Assembly: GCA_025765595.1 (NCBI GenBank)
Contig: JAIVFH010000024.1
Location: forward strand, 62,001 to 126,000
Reading direction: 5' to 3'
Source: Obelidium mucronatum
Taxonomy: Eukaryota; Chytridiomycota; Chytridiomycetes; Chytridiales; Chytriomycetaceae
Length of the DNA: 64,000 nt
The notes beneath the pieces were generated by a model. It ran no database searches and was not told the DNA's origin. It worked only from the letters and a program-made list of their open reading frames with translations. The translations under genes and the position numbers were made by a program. This document shows, one piece after another, positions 46,433 through 57,856 of this stretch. Every line of letters begins with the position of its first letter. Within the stretch, counting starts at the first letter, position 1.

Positions 46433-48958
46433 TATGTACTGCTGTTTTTGATATGCTTGCTCTTGTGCCCGCTGTTGCAGTGCAGTTTGTGAGAGTTGTT
46501 GGTGGAGTACATGCGGCTGCTGAACTTGCTGAGGAGCTGACTGAGTTGCAGTTTGAGGAAACTGTTGTTGCTGAGGGGACATGGTCATGCTGGCAGGCTT
46601 CTGAGGAATAACAGGCGGAGGTGCAGCACCACCAACCTGTGGCAAGTTTGAAGTCAGAGGAGCCAACGACGGGTACTCAGTTGGGCCAGCACTACTTCCA
46701 GTAAAAGATGTCTGTCTTCCATATAAAGGAGACATTTGGTTTGGAAGTCGAGGATAAGCAGATGTGTATGGATAGGCTGAGCCTGACACCCCAGTATTTG
46801 AAAAGTTCATGAATGGATCTTCAAACTGCAAATAACTACTTCGACGAGTAGGTTCATTTCCATAGAGTACGCCTGCGACAGCTCCCGCGCTTCCTTGATT
46901 TGGGGTAAATTGATTTGGCCCACCAACATAAGAAACTTTCGCATTTCCATACTGGTTTCCAATCGGTGGTGTGTATTGCGTTGAATATTGCCCGGTCGTT
47001 GGCTTGGGTGTAGGCAATATTGCGTGTCCAGGTGTTGGGCTGGAGTTCGAACTGATGGTTGATGAAACTCCATCCACACCCAGCTGAGCACCTCCGCCAC
47101 CTACACCTTCACCAATTTCAACCCAATTGCCCAAATGCAGATTCTTTCGTTTGCAAAACTCCATCCAACCAGAAAATCCACCATCCAAAACAATGGGTTG
47201 GCGAGAAAGAACTCGGCTAGAATTCTTTTCCCCAATAAAGAGAGCGGTAATGAGATGAGTCAAGACCGGGGAATTGTGCACTGATTGTGACGACGCATCA
47301 TAACACACAATCACTTCATACAAGTTTCTGTAATCAAACATCATGAGCCGGGGATCATCAGCAGCAGTGAATCCACGCAAACAATGGACTATATGGTCTG
47401 AATCGACTCTAAATTATGAGAGGGGTGTAAAGTTAAATTCTTCTTCCGGGGCAGAAAAAGACAAGGTATAATTACCCCGGATGAAGCCAATCAGGCTCGA
47501 TATGCACCAATCCTGATGCAATATCACTCCCCTTTGCATTTCTCGTATCTGGCCACCGAACATGTCCTTGAATATAGTCTTCCATAGGTCGAACATCCAA
47601 AATCAAGACCCTAGTTTTTGAACCTTGCGGGATTGACAATAGACCCGCATGCAATTCTCCAGGCGTCATTTTCAAATCTTTCAATACACGCGCGCCACTT
47701 CCACCACTGTTGCTCCCACCGTTAGATCCACTGGATGAACGAATCAATGGAGGCGGAGCAATCAAATCTAAACCCGATGTTGATCGTGAATTTTGGCTCG
47801 TTGGTGCCGAAGGAACATTCAATGGCGTAATTGGGCGGCTGGTTGGGTTTGAAGACGACGGTGCATCTGTGAACGATGACGATTGTTTCTGGAGTTGAGG
47901 AGGACGAACATTCGAACTCTGAGAAGGAGTGGAAATATTAGCGCCTGGCTGAAGCGCTTTTAATCTAGCCATTAATGCATCTGTAGTCGCTGAAGTTGAC
48001 GGGACAGTTGTTGTATTAGCGGGGCGCGTTGTTGTTGCCGACGAAACTACAGCTGGCGGGTCCGTGGCAGTAGCTGCTGCACTCGTTCGAGGGGAGATAT
48101 TGATCGTTGATACCGTTGGGGATAGAATTGAACCAGCCATGGAGGGCGGAGCAGCTGGTGTTGGCACTGAAGCTGTAGCGCGGGTTTTCGCCATCCATTC
48201 TGCATGCCTTTCATTCACAACTGTTTTCAGAGTGGCCAACTCTTCAAAATAACCACCGATTTTCTGGAAAGGTGTCGAGTTGAGATGGCGTCTCAAAATA
48301 GGCCTTTGAAGGGGGGTATCACCTGTTTAAGTTCCACGTAAGAGGGATCCTTTGGATTATAGCTTGCGTGCTTGGGGATAATCTCGACTATAATACTGAT
48401 ATAAATTACAATGAATTGGATTTAGACAGATGGAACAAGCATAGGTTGCCCAAGCAATTCGAATATCAAAGGTGTCTCCCAGAGTTTCCAACAGACAAAC
48501 GCGCGATCCTTGATGCTGTGTTCGATCCAATTTCTTTTAATCCCCAAACAGCATTGTAACTGCACTATTTTTCGACTACACTTGCAGATGGATGGGGACG
48601 GATGGATTTGATTCCAGAAGCATCAAGAAACAGGGGAAGGGAGCAAGAGCCGCCCGGCTCACCTGACACCTTTCATCAGCAGCACATAGTGCTGATCCGT
48701 GTTGCTCGCGAGTTTCGCCTCCAGCGCCTGTGTTTTGATTGGTTAGCTCGCACCCCCACCAACTCGCTCTGCCACCTTTTCAAAGAGAGTCGTCGCCGTC
48801 CCGCACCACAGCTTGACGCTGTACTGGCTGGGCACCATGTTGAGCGACGCCAGCTTGTTGAGATCCGCGACGGTGTGCGGCTCGGGCGGAATCTGGCCCT
48901 GGCCCGAGGCGCTTGCGGCCCGCGAGTGCGCGCCGCGTTCCTTGGCCTGCGCCGGCAT
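44817..48958 (-). CDS. Ubiquitin carboxyl-terminal hydrolase, USP8/Doa4 type
   Basis: Nine exons: 48958-48764, 48727-48670, 48387-48323, 48263-47476, 47408-45767, 45684-45574, 45522-45142, 45077-44958, 44897-44817, giving 1,146 aa. Order: a USP8-dimer-like helical N-terminus ([12 protein letters not shown] to [20 protein letters not shown]); a rhodanese-like domain across the 47475-47409 intron ([32 protein letters not shown]); a Gln/Pro-rich linker with [12 protein letters not shown] SH3 sites; and the USP domain with Cys box [17 protein letters not shown], zinc-ribbon C-x2-C pairs and His box [13 protein letters not shown] ending WYNFSD. The family removes ubiquitin at endosomes before MVB sorting. 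The short exons 2 and 3 and the weak donor GTTGGT are the least sure joins. Confidence 0.91.
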
Positions 48959-49165
48959 CGACTTTGGCGGCTTTGGTTTGTTTTAGAAGTTGGCGGCGGC
49001 GTTGGCAAGGCGACGCATTTACCATTCGCATTTCTGAGTCCTGTCTGGTTTAAATATAATAATTATAACAGAAAAATTAAATAATAATAAAGAAGAGAAA
49101 GAGAACATTGATATTCTCATCCTCTGATGTTCTTGAGTACTCCTGCGTTTATTTCATCACAAAAT

Positions 49166-49876
49166 TCACAGCGCTCCACCAAGCCGTCTCTCAAGTTCCT
49201 TTTTTGTATCTTGCGGGTTTAGCAAAATTGGCTGAGGTATTCCAGGAGGCAATGGTCCATTGAGACTGAATGGTGGCACTGGCTTATAATCCGTTGCAAC
49301 ATTGGCTGCATCTGCAAGTGAGATTGATCAAAACACTGGCGCCAAAATTTTCAAAACTTACCAGTCACGTCACCAATATTTGGGTCCATTGCCATTGTAA
49401 TACCAGTGTTCAGTCTGCTGCTGCTTCCTGAATTCGACCCCGCTTCAGACATCGCCGCCTTCTTCTGTTGCTTCAGCTTCTCCGGATAACCGACTGCCGC
49501 CAAATTAGGAGGATTTATTAGCAGAGCCAGCTTCGCTGGGTCCTTTTTGATGTGTAATGCTATTTAGTCTCACTTGAAGTGGAAGACAACTAAACAGTAC
49601 AACTCAACTGGTTTGCCCATATAATCTGCGGCTGTCGCCAAATAAGTCAAGTTGGCTTGAAGCCTTGCCTGATATCTACAATATGCCAAGGGTGGTTGGT
49701 GATGAGGTTGGGTCCTCCTATTCGGACACTCACATTTTGTATTCAGGCTCCTCCAACCAGCCATAGTTTTGATACTGACATAGAATTTTGATTATATGCG
49801 CATTAATCGAAAGTATTTGCTCGATGGTGGTATGCGTTAGGTTTGGAATGGTGACAACTGGTTGTTGGAAGTTCAT
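49166..49876 (-). CDS. SSXT (SS18/GIF N-terminal) domain protein
   Basis: Four exons: 49876-49734, 49675-49609, about 49560-49362, 49311-49166, giving 184 aa. The N-terminus IEQILSINAHIIKILCQYQN followed by the sequence crossing intron 1 (YKI|YQARLQANLTYLATAADY) is the SSXT pattern, in which a helix with ILENQN-like residues precedes YQ-x-L-x-NL-x-YLA-x-IAD. Family members are small SWI/SNF-associated coactivators (animal SS18, plant GIF/AN3). The remaining part is Lys/Pro/Ser-rich with no Gln-rich activation tail. A role in chromatin remodelling is inferred from the family. Confidence 0.85.
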
Positions 49877-49992
49877 TGTTTATGCAAGTAAATAATAAAG
49901 TTAAAAACGATTCCAACATGAACGACGACTGCTGTCTTTATGTAACAAAGAGGCGAATACCAACCAAGCACCATCTTTATTTCGTGTATGTT

Positions 49993-51861
49993 TTAAGCGA
50001 GAATGACATCATCTTCGTTGGAAAGCTCTTCAAGCGTCTTCCCCATCGGTTCCGGAACCAAACATGTCGCAACTAACCCAGTAAACATGATTGCTGCAAA
50101 TGCGTATAGCACGCTCTGGCTGTTTGCCGTGAAGTAAGGCCCAACTGCCTGAATTCCAATGATAGCGCCTGCCTTTCCAGCTGCTGCACTCAATCCATGC
50201 CCCGTCGAACGAAAACGGGTCGGAAAGACTTCTCCGGGAATAATAAAAGTTGTGGTATTAGGACCAAACTGGAAGAAGAACTGTGCCACTGTAAAGATAG
50301 CCAAAAAGGGAACTTGTTGTGTGGAGAGAGACTCCCAATCAGCAGCCAGAACAATCAAGCAAATTGTTATGACGAGAAAACCAAAGTATTGAATGGGTTT
50401 GCGGCCGAGTGTTTCAACAAATGCAACACAGAACCAGTAGCCAGGAACAGTTCCACAGAATGCAACAATCAGGTTCCCGACAGCCACCTGGTAAAACAAA
50501 TTCCAGATATCAGCTGGCGGCACAATTTTTGATAAAAGAGCGGTCCCATTTGCAGTAGTGGTGGTGACTTCAATTTTGGAAGGCCCGTTAAAGTTGATGA
50601 GATTCAAGACGAGAGATTGGTTTAGCGCCAGGCCATACCAAGCCACATCCAGCGCAAACCAACAATATGCAGTGCCAATCAGGGTTTTCAGGTTTTCCCA
50701 CTTGCCGAAATAGTTGAGGAAGTCGTTCTGTTTCACATTGACTTTGGCAACAGCGGCTTCCTCTTGTGTCCAACCAGAAGCCACATTTGTAACTTCGTTC
50801 ATGGCAAGGACTTTTTGAACATCTGAAGTAGCCTTTTCTATATCCCCAAGAACTGCATGGAGAATTCAAGTTAGAGACAAAAAAAAACTGGAGAAGACAT
50901 GAACAAGGTATATCGAACCATCAACAGTAAAGCGAGGTGTTTCTGGAATTGTGAGTCGAAAATAAACTGCTCCTAATGCTGGAACGATCCCAAATCCCAC
51001 CGCAACTCGCCAAACGTGGTCTAAGACTGTATAGTCTGCCTGAATTCTCGACTGCATCGCCGCCAGTGTCGCAATGTAAACCAATCCACCCACCATAATT
51101 CCAATCCCTTGCATGGCAAAAACGGCAGATAGCATCATTCCTCGATACTTTACATTTGCAAACTCGGAAGTAATTGTTGCACTCATTGGATAATCTCCAC
51201 CAATTCCAATTCCTAAAAAGAATCTCCAAATCGCCAAGGCGTCCAAAATGGATAATCCATTCACCATGGATCCTGTAAATAATACAGACCCTATCGTGCA
51301 AACAATCATAATGATCAACTCGACACCATACATTTTCTTCCGTCCCAACAAGTCCCCCAGGTACCCAAACCCAATCTGTCCAATTAAATTTCCCCAATTC
51401 GTTGAAGCTTTCAACCACGCGTCCATATGGACTCCGTTGGGGAAATGGCCTGCAAAATCGACTTTTGTATTTTGGGGAGTTTTCAAGATGGGCATGGAAT
51501 TATTGAGGCCAGGCATGTTGGCAGGATAGTATCCAGATATATATTGTGGTCCGTAGTAGACCTGGTAAATCATTGGAAGAGCCTGTCCAATGACAAAGAT
51601 ATCGTAAGCATCGGCAAAGAATCCAACACCAGCAACAATGATGGCGCGTAGGTGGAACCAGCCCAGCGCAGCATCGTCGAGATGCGCAAATGCAGCTGCT
51701 CGTTTTTCGGACTCTGTTTGTTTTCCGGTGGCTGTCTCGGCAGGATTTGAGTTCAGAATATCGCTGGTGATATCTGGTGGCAATTTTTGATTTTGAACAA
51801 AGGTGAATGTGGAGTCTCGGTTATTTTCTGGTACTGAGACGTTCGGTTTTGAGCAAGACAT
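49993..51861 (-). CDS. Inorganic phosphate:H+ symporter (Pho84-like MFS)
   Basis: Two exons, 51861-50919 and 50852-49993, give 600 aa, the usual length. Marks: VAGVGFFADAYDIFVIG in helix 1, GFGYLGDLLGRKKMYG (motif A), FFLGIGIGGDYPMSATITSE (the PHS signature GGDYPLS-x-T-I-SE), IPETPRF before the central loop, and NTTTFIIPGEVFPTRFRSTG in the second half. The Asp in FFADAYD and the GGDYP Asp are phosphate/proton residues in studied homologues. It would act at the plasma membrane. The start is the ATG at 51861, giving a hydrophilic N-terminus of about 70 residues. The intron falls in the central cytosolic loop. Confidence 0.93.
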
Positions 51862-52031
51862 GTGTGTGCAGTGGTGTGGCGGCTGTTGAATTTGTTTTGT
51901 GACAATTTCAAAAATGTTGAAAAGCTTTCTTGCAGACCAGACCCTCAACGCAGACCCTCAACAGGCAAACAGTTATTACTAATTAAATATCACAGGCAAT
52001 CAGCTGTCATATTAAGTATATTATATGTGTA

Positions 52032-52931
52032 TTAAAAATGCATTCGAGTGGTAAATTGTGTCGAGAACGGAGGGACATCTCCTGAATCGCCACAATTCAC
52101 CTGATCCTTGGCAAGAGACACATCCACATCAAAGGGGATCACTCTGCAATCTTCCAACAAAACGCGAACAGTCTCCAAATGTCCTTTCTCAGAAGCAATG
52201 CGAATGCAGTAGTTGGAATGGACAGTTGGATCAACGCGTGAGTCAGAGAGAAGCAAAGACACAACACTTGCATGCCCACATTCGGAGGCCTTTTGAATAG
52301 CCCAATTATTCAAGGCAGCGGGATCTACACGACTGTGCGAGAGCAAAGACCGGACAATGTCCAGCATTCCGCCTTTTGAGGCACTTCGAATTGGGTTATT
52401 GTAGAACACAGAAGGATCAACACGCGAGTCTTGAACAAGAAGTGCCACGATATCACTATGGTTGCCAGAGATTGCCCAGCGGAGGGCTCTGTTTTCATTG
52501 CACGCAGGGTTAAACAGGTTCGTAGGCAGCTGGAGCAGAGATTCTGTAAGGCGGAGTGTCACTGACGACGGCTGCGTCCAGTTGCGGGTGTAGAGAGTGT
52601 AGAAGTTGCTGTCGAATTCAATGTTGTTTTCGTGCTTTGGCCAAGCGTCGCCTGTTAGGACTTCCTTGTATATGGCTGCTTGGTACGACAGAGGAAGCAG
52701 CGTCCAGCTACGGATCAGACCGGAGCAGTTTAGAAAAGACCAAAAAGAAAGGTTGGAGAGTTTATGCTGGTGGCGAATGTGCTTCGAGGCGAAGGTAAAG
52801 CTGTTGAAGAGTGGCTGGGCAAGAAGAACCTTGGATGCGAAACCAGTGGATGCAAGAGAGGCTGTGATGGGCAAATGAAGCAGAATGCCTTCAAATATTT
52901 CAGATGGGAGAGGGTAGTTGCTGGTGGCCAT
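52032..52931 (-). CDS. F-box-like plus ankyrin-repeat protein
   Basis: Single exon of 299 aa. The N-terminal LPSEIFEGILLHLPITASLA resembles an F-box. The C-terminal half has four ankyrin-like units of about 34 residues with the recurring SRVDP at the loop (DSRVDPSVF, HSRVDPAAL, DSRVDPTVH) and AS-x-x-GH-x-x-V/I-x-x-LL helices. Such proteins are usually adaptors, possibly for ubiquitin ligases; no partner can be named. The near-identical spacing of units suggests recent repeat expansion. Confidence 0.8.
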   Translation of the reverse strand: MATSNYPLPSEIFEGILLHLPITASLASTGFASKVLLAQPLFNSFTFASKHIRHQHKLSNLSFWSFLNCSGLIRSWTLLPLSYQAAIYKEVLTGDAWPKHENNIEFDSNFYTLYTRNWTQPSSVTLRLTESLLQLPTNLFNPACNENRALRWAISGNHSDIVALLVQDSRVDPSVFYNNPIRSASKGGMLDIVRSLLSHSRVDPAALNNWAIQKASECGHASVVSLLLSDSRVDPTVHSNYCIRIASEKGHLETVRVLLEDCRVIPFDVDVSLAKDQVNCGDSGDVPPFSTQFTTRMHF

Positions 52932-53309
52932 CGTTCGGCTCAAGTCAATTGGTTCAAGATTTTTATAATAATGAGAAATAATTATTACAACTGCCAAGTT
53001 CGGCCATACTCCTTCCTCCGAAATGAAGCGTGACCACGCGAATATTGCAAGGCTGCAAAGTCGTCACTGCATTATACAGCAAGCAGAATTGGAACAAGTA
53101 AGTCTCAATATCACCCGCCACATTCAGCCACAAGTGGCAAAAAAAATTGAGTTTATGTTACACACGATGTAAGTACAGCCCAACGTTTAGTACAGCCCAA
53201 CGCTTCAGCTATGATCAAGAGTGTGAATAAATTCAAACTGTAATTGTTTTTGTTTTTGGGAATTGTCACATTTTCAAAAACAAAACAACACCACCTTCTA
53301 CTTGCTGCA
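52932..53309. promoter_or_regulatory. 378-bp divergent intergenic region
   Basis: It lies between the starts of the ankyrin gene (-) and CFAP52 (+). It contains a short tandem duplication, GTACAGCCCAACG twice at about 53172-53202 (TACAGCCCAACGTTTAG then TACAGCCCAACGCTTCAG). No gene was seen. Confidence 0.45.
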
Positions 53310-55522
53310 ATGTCCTCCGACTTCAAGAGCCTGAAACTCGAGAGTATCATAGGCTTTGGTGGATCTGTTCATCAAGGGCTTTTGAAACATCCTGATGGCA
53401 TCCACACAATTTACTCGCTTGGATCAACTGTAGTTGTAGATGAAGCGAAAAGCAAGAAGCCAAACTCCCAAGAGTTTCTACAAGGCCACACTAATGTTGT
53501 AAGCTGTCTGTCAGTGTCAAAGAGCGGGAGATACATTGCCAGTGGACAAATCACTCATATGGGATTCCAGGTGACACCTTGTGTTTGATCACCACTTCCA
53601 CATCCAACTGATCGAAAATCAAAAAATGCGCAACAAAAAATACCTTAGGCCGATATTATTATTTGGGATTTTGCGACGCGAAGCCTACTTCGCCGTCTCA
53701 CTCTCCACAAAGTAAAGGTTGAAGCCCTTGCATTCAGCCCCAATGACAAGTACTTGGTATCTCTCGGTGGTCAGGACGATAACTCCATTATCGTATGGGA
53801 TCTTGAAAAGGGTGCAGCTATTTGTGGATCACCTGCTTCCAAGGACTCCAGTGGAGTTACTCTCTCCTTGGCGTACCTTAACAACGACGATAACACTTTT
53901 GTTACGGGCGGTCACTCCACTCTTCGTGTGTGGGAGCTGAACGCGACACAGAGAAAGATTCGAGCAACCGACTGTCAAACAGGTCAAATCAAGAGAATTG
54001 TGAAATGCATTACGGTGGACCAAGATGATGAGTTCATGTATTGTGGAACAACCACAGGAGACTTGATGCAAGTGAATCTTCGCACAAAGTTGTTCAAGCA
54101 TTCAGGACCACCAAAGGAAAAAGATTTGTTTAGCATGGGAATTCTGTCAGTGGCCATCTCGCCAAAGAATGACACTGTTGTGGTTGGTTGTGGGGACGGT
54201 AACATTTCTGTTATGAAGCTACCAAAACTGACAATCCTCAAGTTGAGTTCTTTTAAATGATTTTTTTTGCAAAAGTTTTATTGATTCATATGTATATAGG
54301 TCCGTAAAAGTGAGCGGAAGTGTGACGTCAATCTCTTTTGACAGCCCAGACCACTTTTTCGCTGGAACTGCCTACTCCAACATTTATTACGTTGGAATGA
54401 GCGACTTAACTCCCGTCCTGAAATCCACATGTCATTATTCGCCAATCAACGATATTTGCTTCCCACAGTTGAGTCACTGAACTGGGGAAAAACAGTCCAC
54501 TCACCATACAAACAAAATCGAAAAATTAGAGATTCAAGTGAAGTGTTTGCTACAGCCTCAATGACTGATATTCGCATTTGGAATGCGGTTACTTGCCAAG
54601 AACTTTTACGTATCGCTGTTCCCAACTTGGAATGCAACTGTGTAACTTTCAAAAAGGACGGATCAAGCTTAATTAGTGGTAAATAGTCGCTTGCTGTAAA
54701 GTCTCCTTTCTTTGGGTTGTTGAAATTTTCTTTTTTCGTAAAGGTTGGAATGATGGTAAAATCCGTGCTTTTGGTCCACAATCGGGCCGCCTCCAATATG
54801 AAATCCATGATGCACATAAACGCAGTGTCACTGCACTTGCAGTGAGTGATCCATTCAACCACCGCGGAGACTTTAGAATTGTTTCTGGAGGAGAAGGTAA
54901 AAAAAAAAAGATAGAGAAAGAGAAGCATCCATGAAGTTCAAGTCCTAACGGGCGCCTGCTTTTTTTAATTTTTTCTTCAGATGGACAAGTTCGTGTCTGG
55001 AAGATCACACCCCAAGTCCAATCCCTTGAAGATGCCATGAAAGAGCACAAAGGTACAGTTACATGCATCAAGCTCCGCAAAAATAATCTGGAATGCGTGA
55101 GTTCCTCAAGCGATGGGTCTTGCATTATCTGGGATCTTACGCGCTATGTTCGAAACCAAGTTTTATTCGCACCCAGCTTCTTTAAGGCTGTGAGCTACTA
55201 CCCAGATGAATCCCAGCTTCTGACAAGTGGAACTGATCGTAAGGTTGCTTATTGGGAGGCCTTTGATGGGTCGTTGATAAGAGAGCTGGATGCCTCCCAA
55301 AGTGATACTATCAATGGGTTGGATATCACAGCAAATGGAAAGTTTTTCGTTATTGGAGGTAGTGATAAGCTTGTGAAGGTGTATCGGTATGAGGAAGGAG
55401 ACGTGGCATACATTGGTATTGGACACAGTACTGATATAATGAATGTCAAGATTAGTCCAGACCAAAAACACATTGTGAGTGTTAGTGCAGATGGAGCTAT
55501 TTTGAGATGGATTTTCCCATGA
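53310..55522 (+). CDS. CFAP52: Cilia- and flagella-associated protein 52 (WDR16)
   Basis: Six exons: 53310-53570, 53649-54241, 54300-54467, 54530-54678, 54744-54896, 54981-55522, giving 621 aa, the standard family length. It opens LKLESIIGFGG and continues with WD repeats (ADIIIWDFATRSLLRRLTLH, NSIIVWDLEKG, STLRVWELN, CIIWDLTR, KVAYWEAFDG) and the family segment FFAGTAYSNIYYV plus PINDICFP then SEVFATAS. The acceptor at 54529 was chosen because it keeps the family length between FP and SE. The protein sits inside doublet microtubules of motile axonemes, so its intact presence implies a flagellated stage. Expression is expected during zoospore formation. Confidence 0.95.
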
Positions 55523-55603
55523 TATTCAGTGAATTAATTTTTTTTCCCCGTTAACTTGACAAAGTCCAAATATACATGTTTTCAATTTAAGGTCTATTGA
55601 GTT

Positions 55604-57550
55604 TTACATAAAAGCAACACACGAAATGCCTCCAGTCAGCAATCCAATCGCATTCTGAAGAACTTCTCCTGTACTTCTCCACAATTGTAATCGTGCGGCA
55701 CTTGTTTGAACGTCATATCTGTCTTTGACAAACAAGGCATTGTGATTTCCAGACACACTTCGGGCTAGAGATATAATATGTGGAATCAACACTGTTGCAT
55801 CATGGGGTATTTCGGTAAATGCTCGGATTCCCATGGCAACATTAGCAAGTGCACTTGCAATTTGAATTGCATGTACGGACTGTCCCAGTAAGTCCATCAA
55901 TTCTACGTTTTCCGGCTCAACGGGAACCAAACCCGACACAATGGAGCCAGCATTTCTCTGGATGCCACAGATTCTAGCGTACGCATATTGGACGTAGAGG
56001 CCAGCATCACGAGTGGATTCTTCAATTCGATTCCATTCAAATTTCACGTCCTTAGTTCTCTTGCATTGGAGAAGTTGGATTGCAATTGCAGTACTGCATA
56101 TTTGACGTGGTTTGTACAAGGTTGGATCTTGATTGTCAGGAGTTGCCTTCCCGCTTACATTCTCAAGAATTCGAGCAGCCTCAATGATCCAACGCGACGG
56201 TTTCGCGAATTGTTTTTTCCTCTTCTCTGTGTCCAAGTCAAAAACGTTCCCAAACGGAATTTGAACGTAGTTCTTGATCTGACCCCCACACAACTCCGTC
56301 ATCAAAATGCCGTGCTCATGTTCCTTGAAGCTTGGATACACATGAACTACTTTGTCGTATTGCAAGTCATCTGCAGATAGATTGATGGCGTTAATCATGA
56401 TCTGCGTTGGTGCTTCTTTGGAAGACACGGTAGAAGAGAACCAAAGCTTCTTCTTTCCAGCATTCTCTCCTAAATCTACATAAATACCGTCACCATCTTC
56501 GTGAAAACTTGGTTTTCTATTGCACAAGTCATTGCCCCACTGAACAACATGCTCAACATCCCATGAGCAGTAATCCAGCAACATCGAATCATCATTAATC
56601 CCTAGCATCTTTAGCTCCAGCATCATTTCTACTTTCCAGTCATTAAACATCTTGTTCCACACGTTCATTGTCTCATTGTCCTTCCAAAACAACAACCCCA
56701 GCTGTAGCTTTGCAGATGATACCATATCCATATCTGTTTCATCAAACTGTAAAACAATTCGATGCATTTTTTCAAGAGTCATCAGCATTTGATCCACCTT
56801 GTTCTCCATTTTCCAGATGTGAATCAGCCAGCCCACTTCCAGCGTCCACATTGCGACACGGCTCCTTGTTGACAAAGATACAATTGCATCTCCATGTCGT
56901 AACTTGTAACCCGAAACGACCAGTTGTGCAATCAAGAGTCCCCGAAAATGGAATGGTTCAAATCTTTGCGCAAAGGGGATTTCGTATTCCAAAAGTATAG
57001 ATTCGTGGGGTAAGTTGCTGATGTTGGAAGGTATTAGAGCGCTCGGAGAGAAGCCGTATTCTGGGGATTTGGATTGAATCTAGAAGCAGCCGTGTTTTTG
57101 TTTTTTTAGTTTTTTTGGAATTGAGAAAGATAAAGAGACCTGCAGGGTAACGCATTTCAAGAGCGCAATTGGTTTCAAAATGACTAATAGAGAAGATTTT
57201 CCCTCTGGTTTCGTTGAATCCACGAGTGAATCTGAAGCCCACTTGTTGGCGTTTTTTTTTAAATGCTCAACCTTTTGATTTCAAAACGGTAGCGAAAACC
57301 AAAACTCTACCTGTTCAGATATCTTTTTGACAATCATTGACTTGAATGCTGCGTCAATTGGATGGTTGAACAGTTTCGCTAGTGGAGTTGTCAAGTTCAG
57401 AACCGTGGTGTTTCCTTTAAGGCTACCAGCAGGCAGCCACGTAGAAAGAATGCCGCTAACATCAAACTCAGGGAAAAGCTGCAGATCGTGCAACACGGCA
57501 CTCAAGTGCAGACCCAGTTGCTGTTGAAGTTGGAGGTGAAGAAGACTCAT
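55604..57550 (-). CDS. Arginyl-tRNA-synthetase-like protein lacking the HIGH motif
   Basis: Three exons, 57550-57311, 57241-57140 and 57079-55604, give 605 aa. The N-terminus (LHLQLQQQLGLHLSAVL) is like the ArgRS Add-1 domain. The catalytic-domain start reads EIPFAQRFEPFHFRGLLIAQ, aligning with the ArgRS segment that should contain H-x-GH-x-RS; neither His-Gly-His nor the following RS is present. The C-terminal DALR domain is well kept (STRDAGLYVQYAYARICGIQ, ARLQLWRSTGEVLQNAIGLL). The usual KMSKS-region (M-S-T-R-x-G) is replaced by ILMTELCGGQIKN. It is therefore probably not an aminoacylating enzyme. A tRNA-binding role like DALRD3, a non-catalytic ArgRS relative that aids tRNA-Arg modification, is a reasonable inference. 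It converges on CFAP52 with 81 bp between stops. Confidence 0.78.
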
Positions 57551-57712
57551 TGAGTCAGTCACGTGATGGGTTGAAAAAATTGGAAACACAAAAAAAAAAA
57601 ACCTGTTGCAAGAAAAAAAAAGTCATCCGTTTCATCGAGCATCCCTTTTTGCATCAACAGCAACCCAGCCAACCCTTGACCCATCAGTGCAGTCTCCATC
57701 CCACTGCCACAG

Positions 57713-57745
57713 TGTGCATACATACATACATACATAAATACATAC
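57713..57745 (+). repeat. CATA microsatellite
   Basis: About six CATA units with one interruption lie in the leader of the next gene, in an otherwise CAT/CATCC-rich stretch. Confidence 0.8.
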
Positions 57746-57856
57746 AGTCTTTCGTTTACCCTGCGCATCCATCCATCCAGTCATCTATACATCCTCACTG
57801 CTAGTCTAGTCTAGAAACTTCATCAGCCTCGCATCCATTCCACATTCTGCAAAAAA

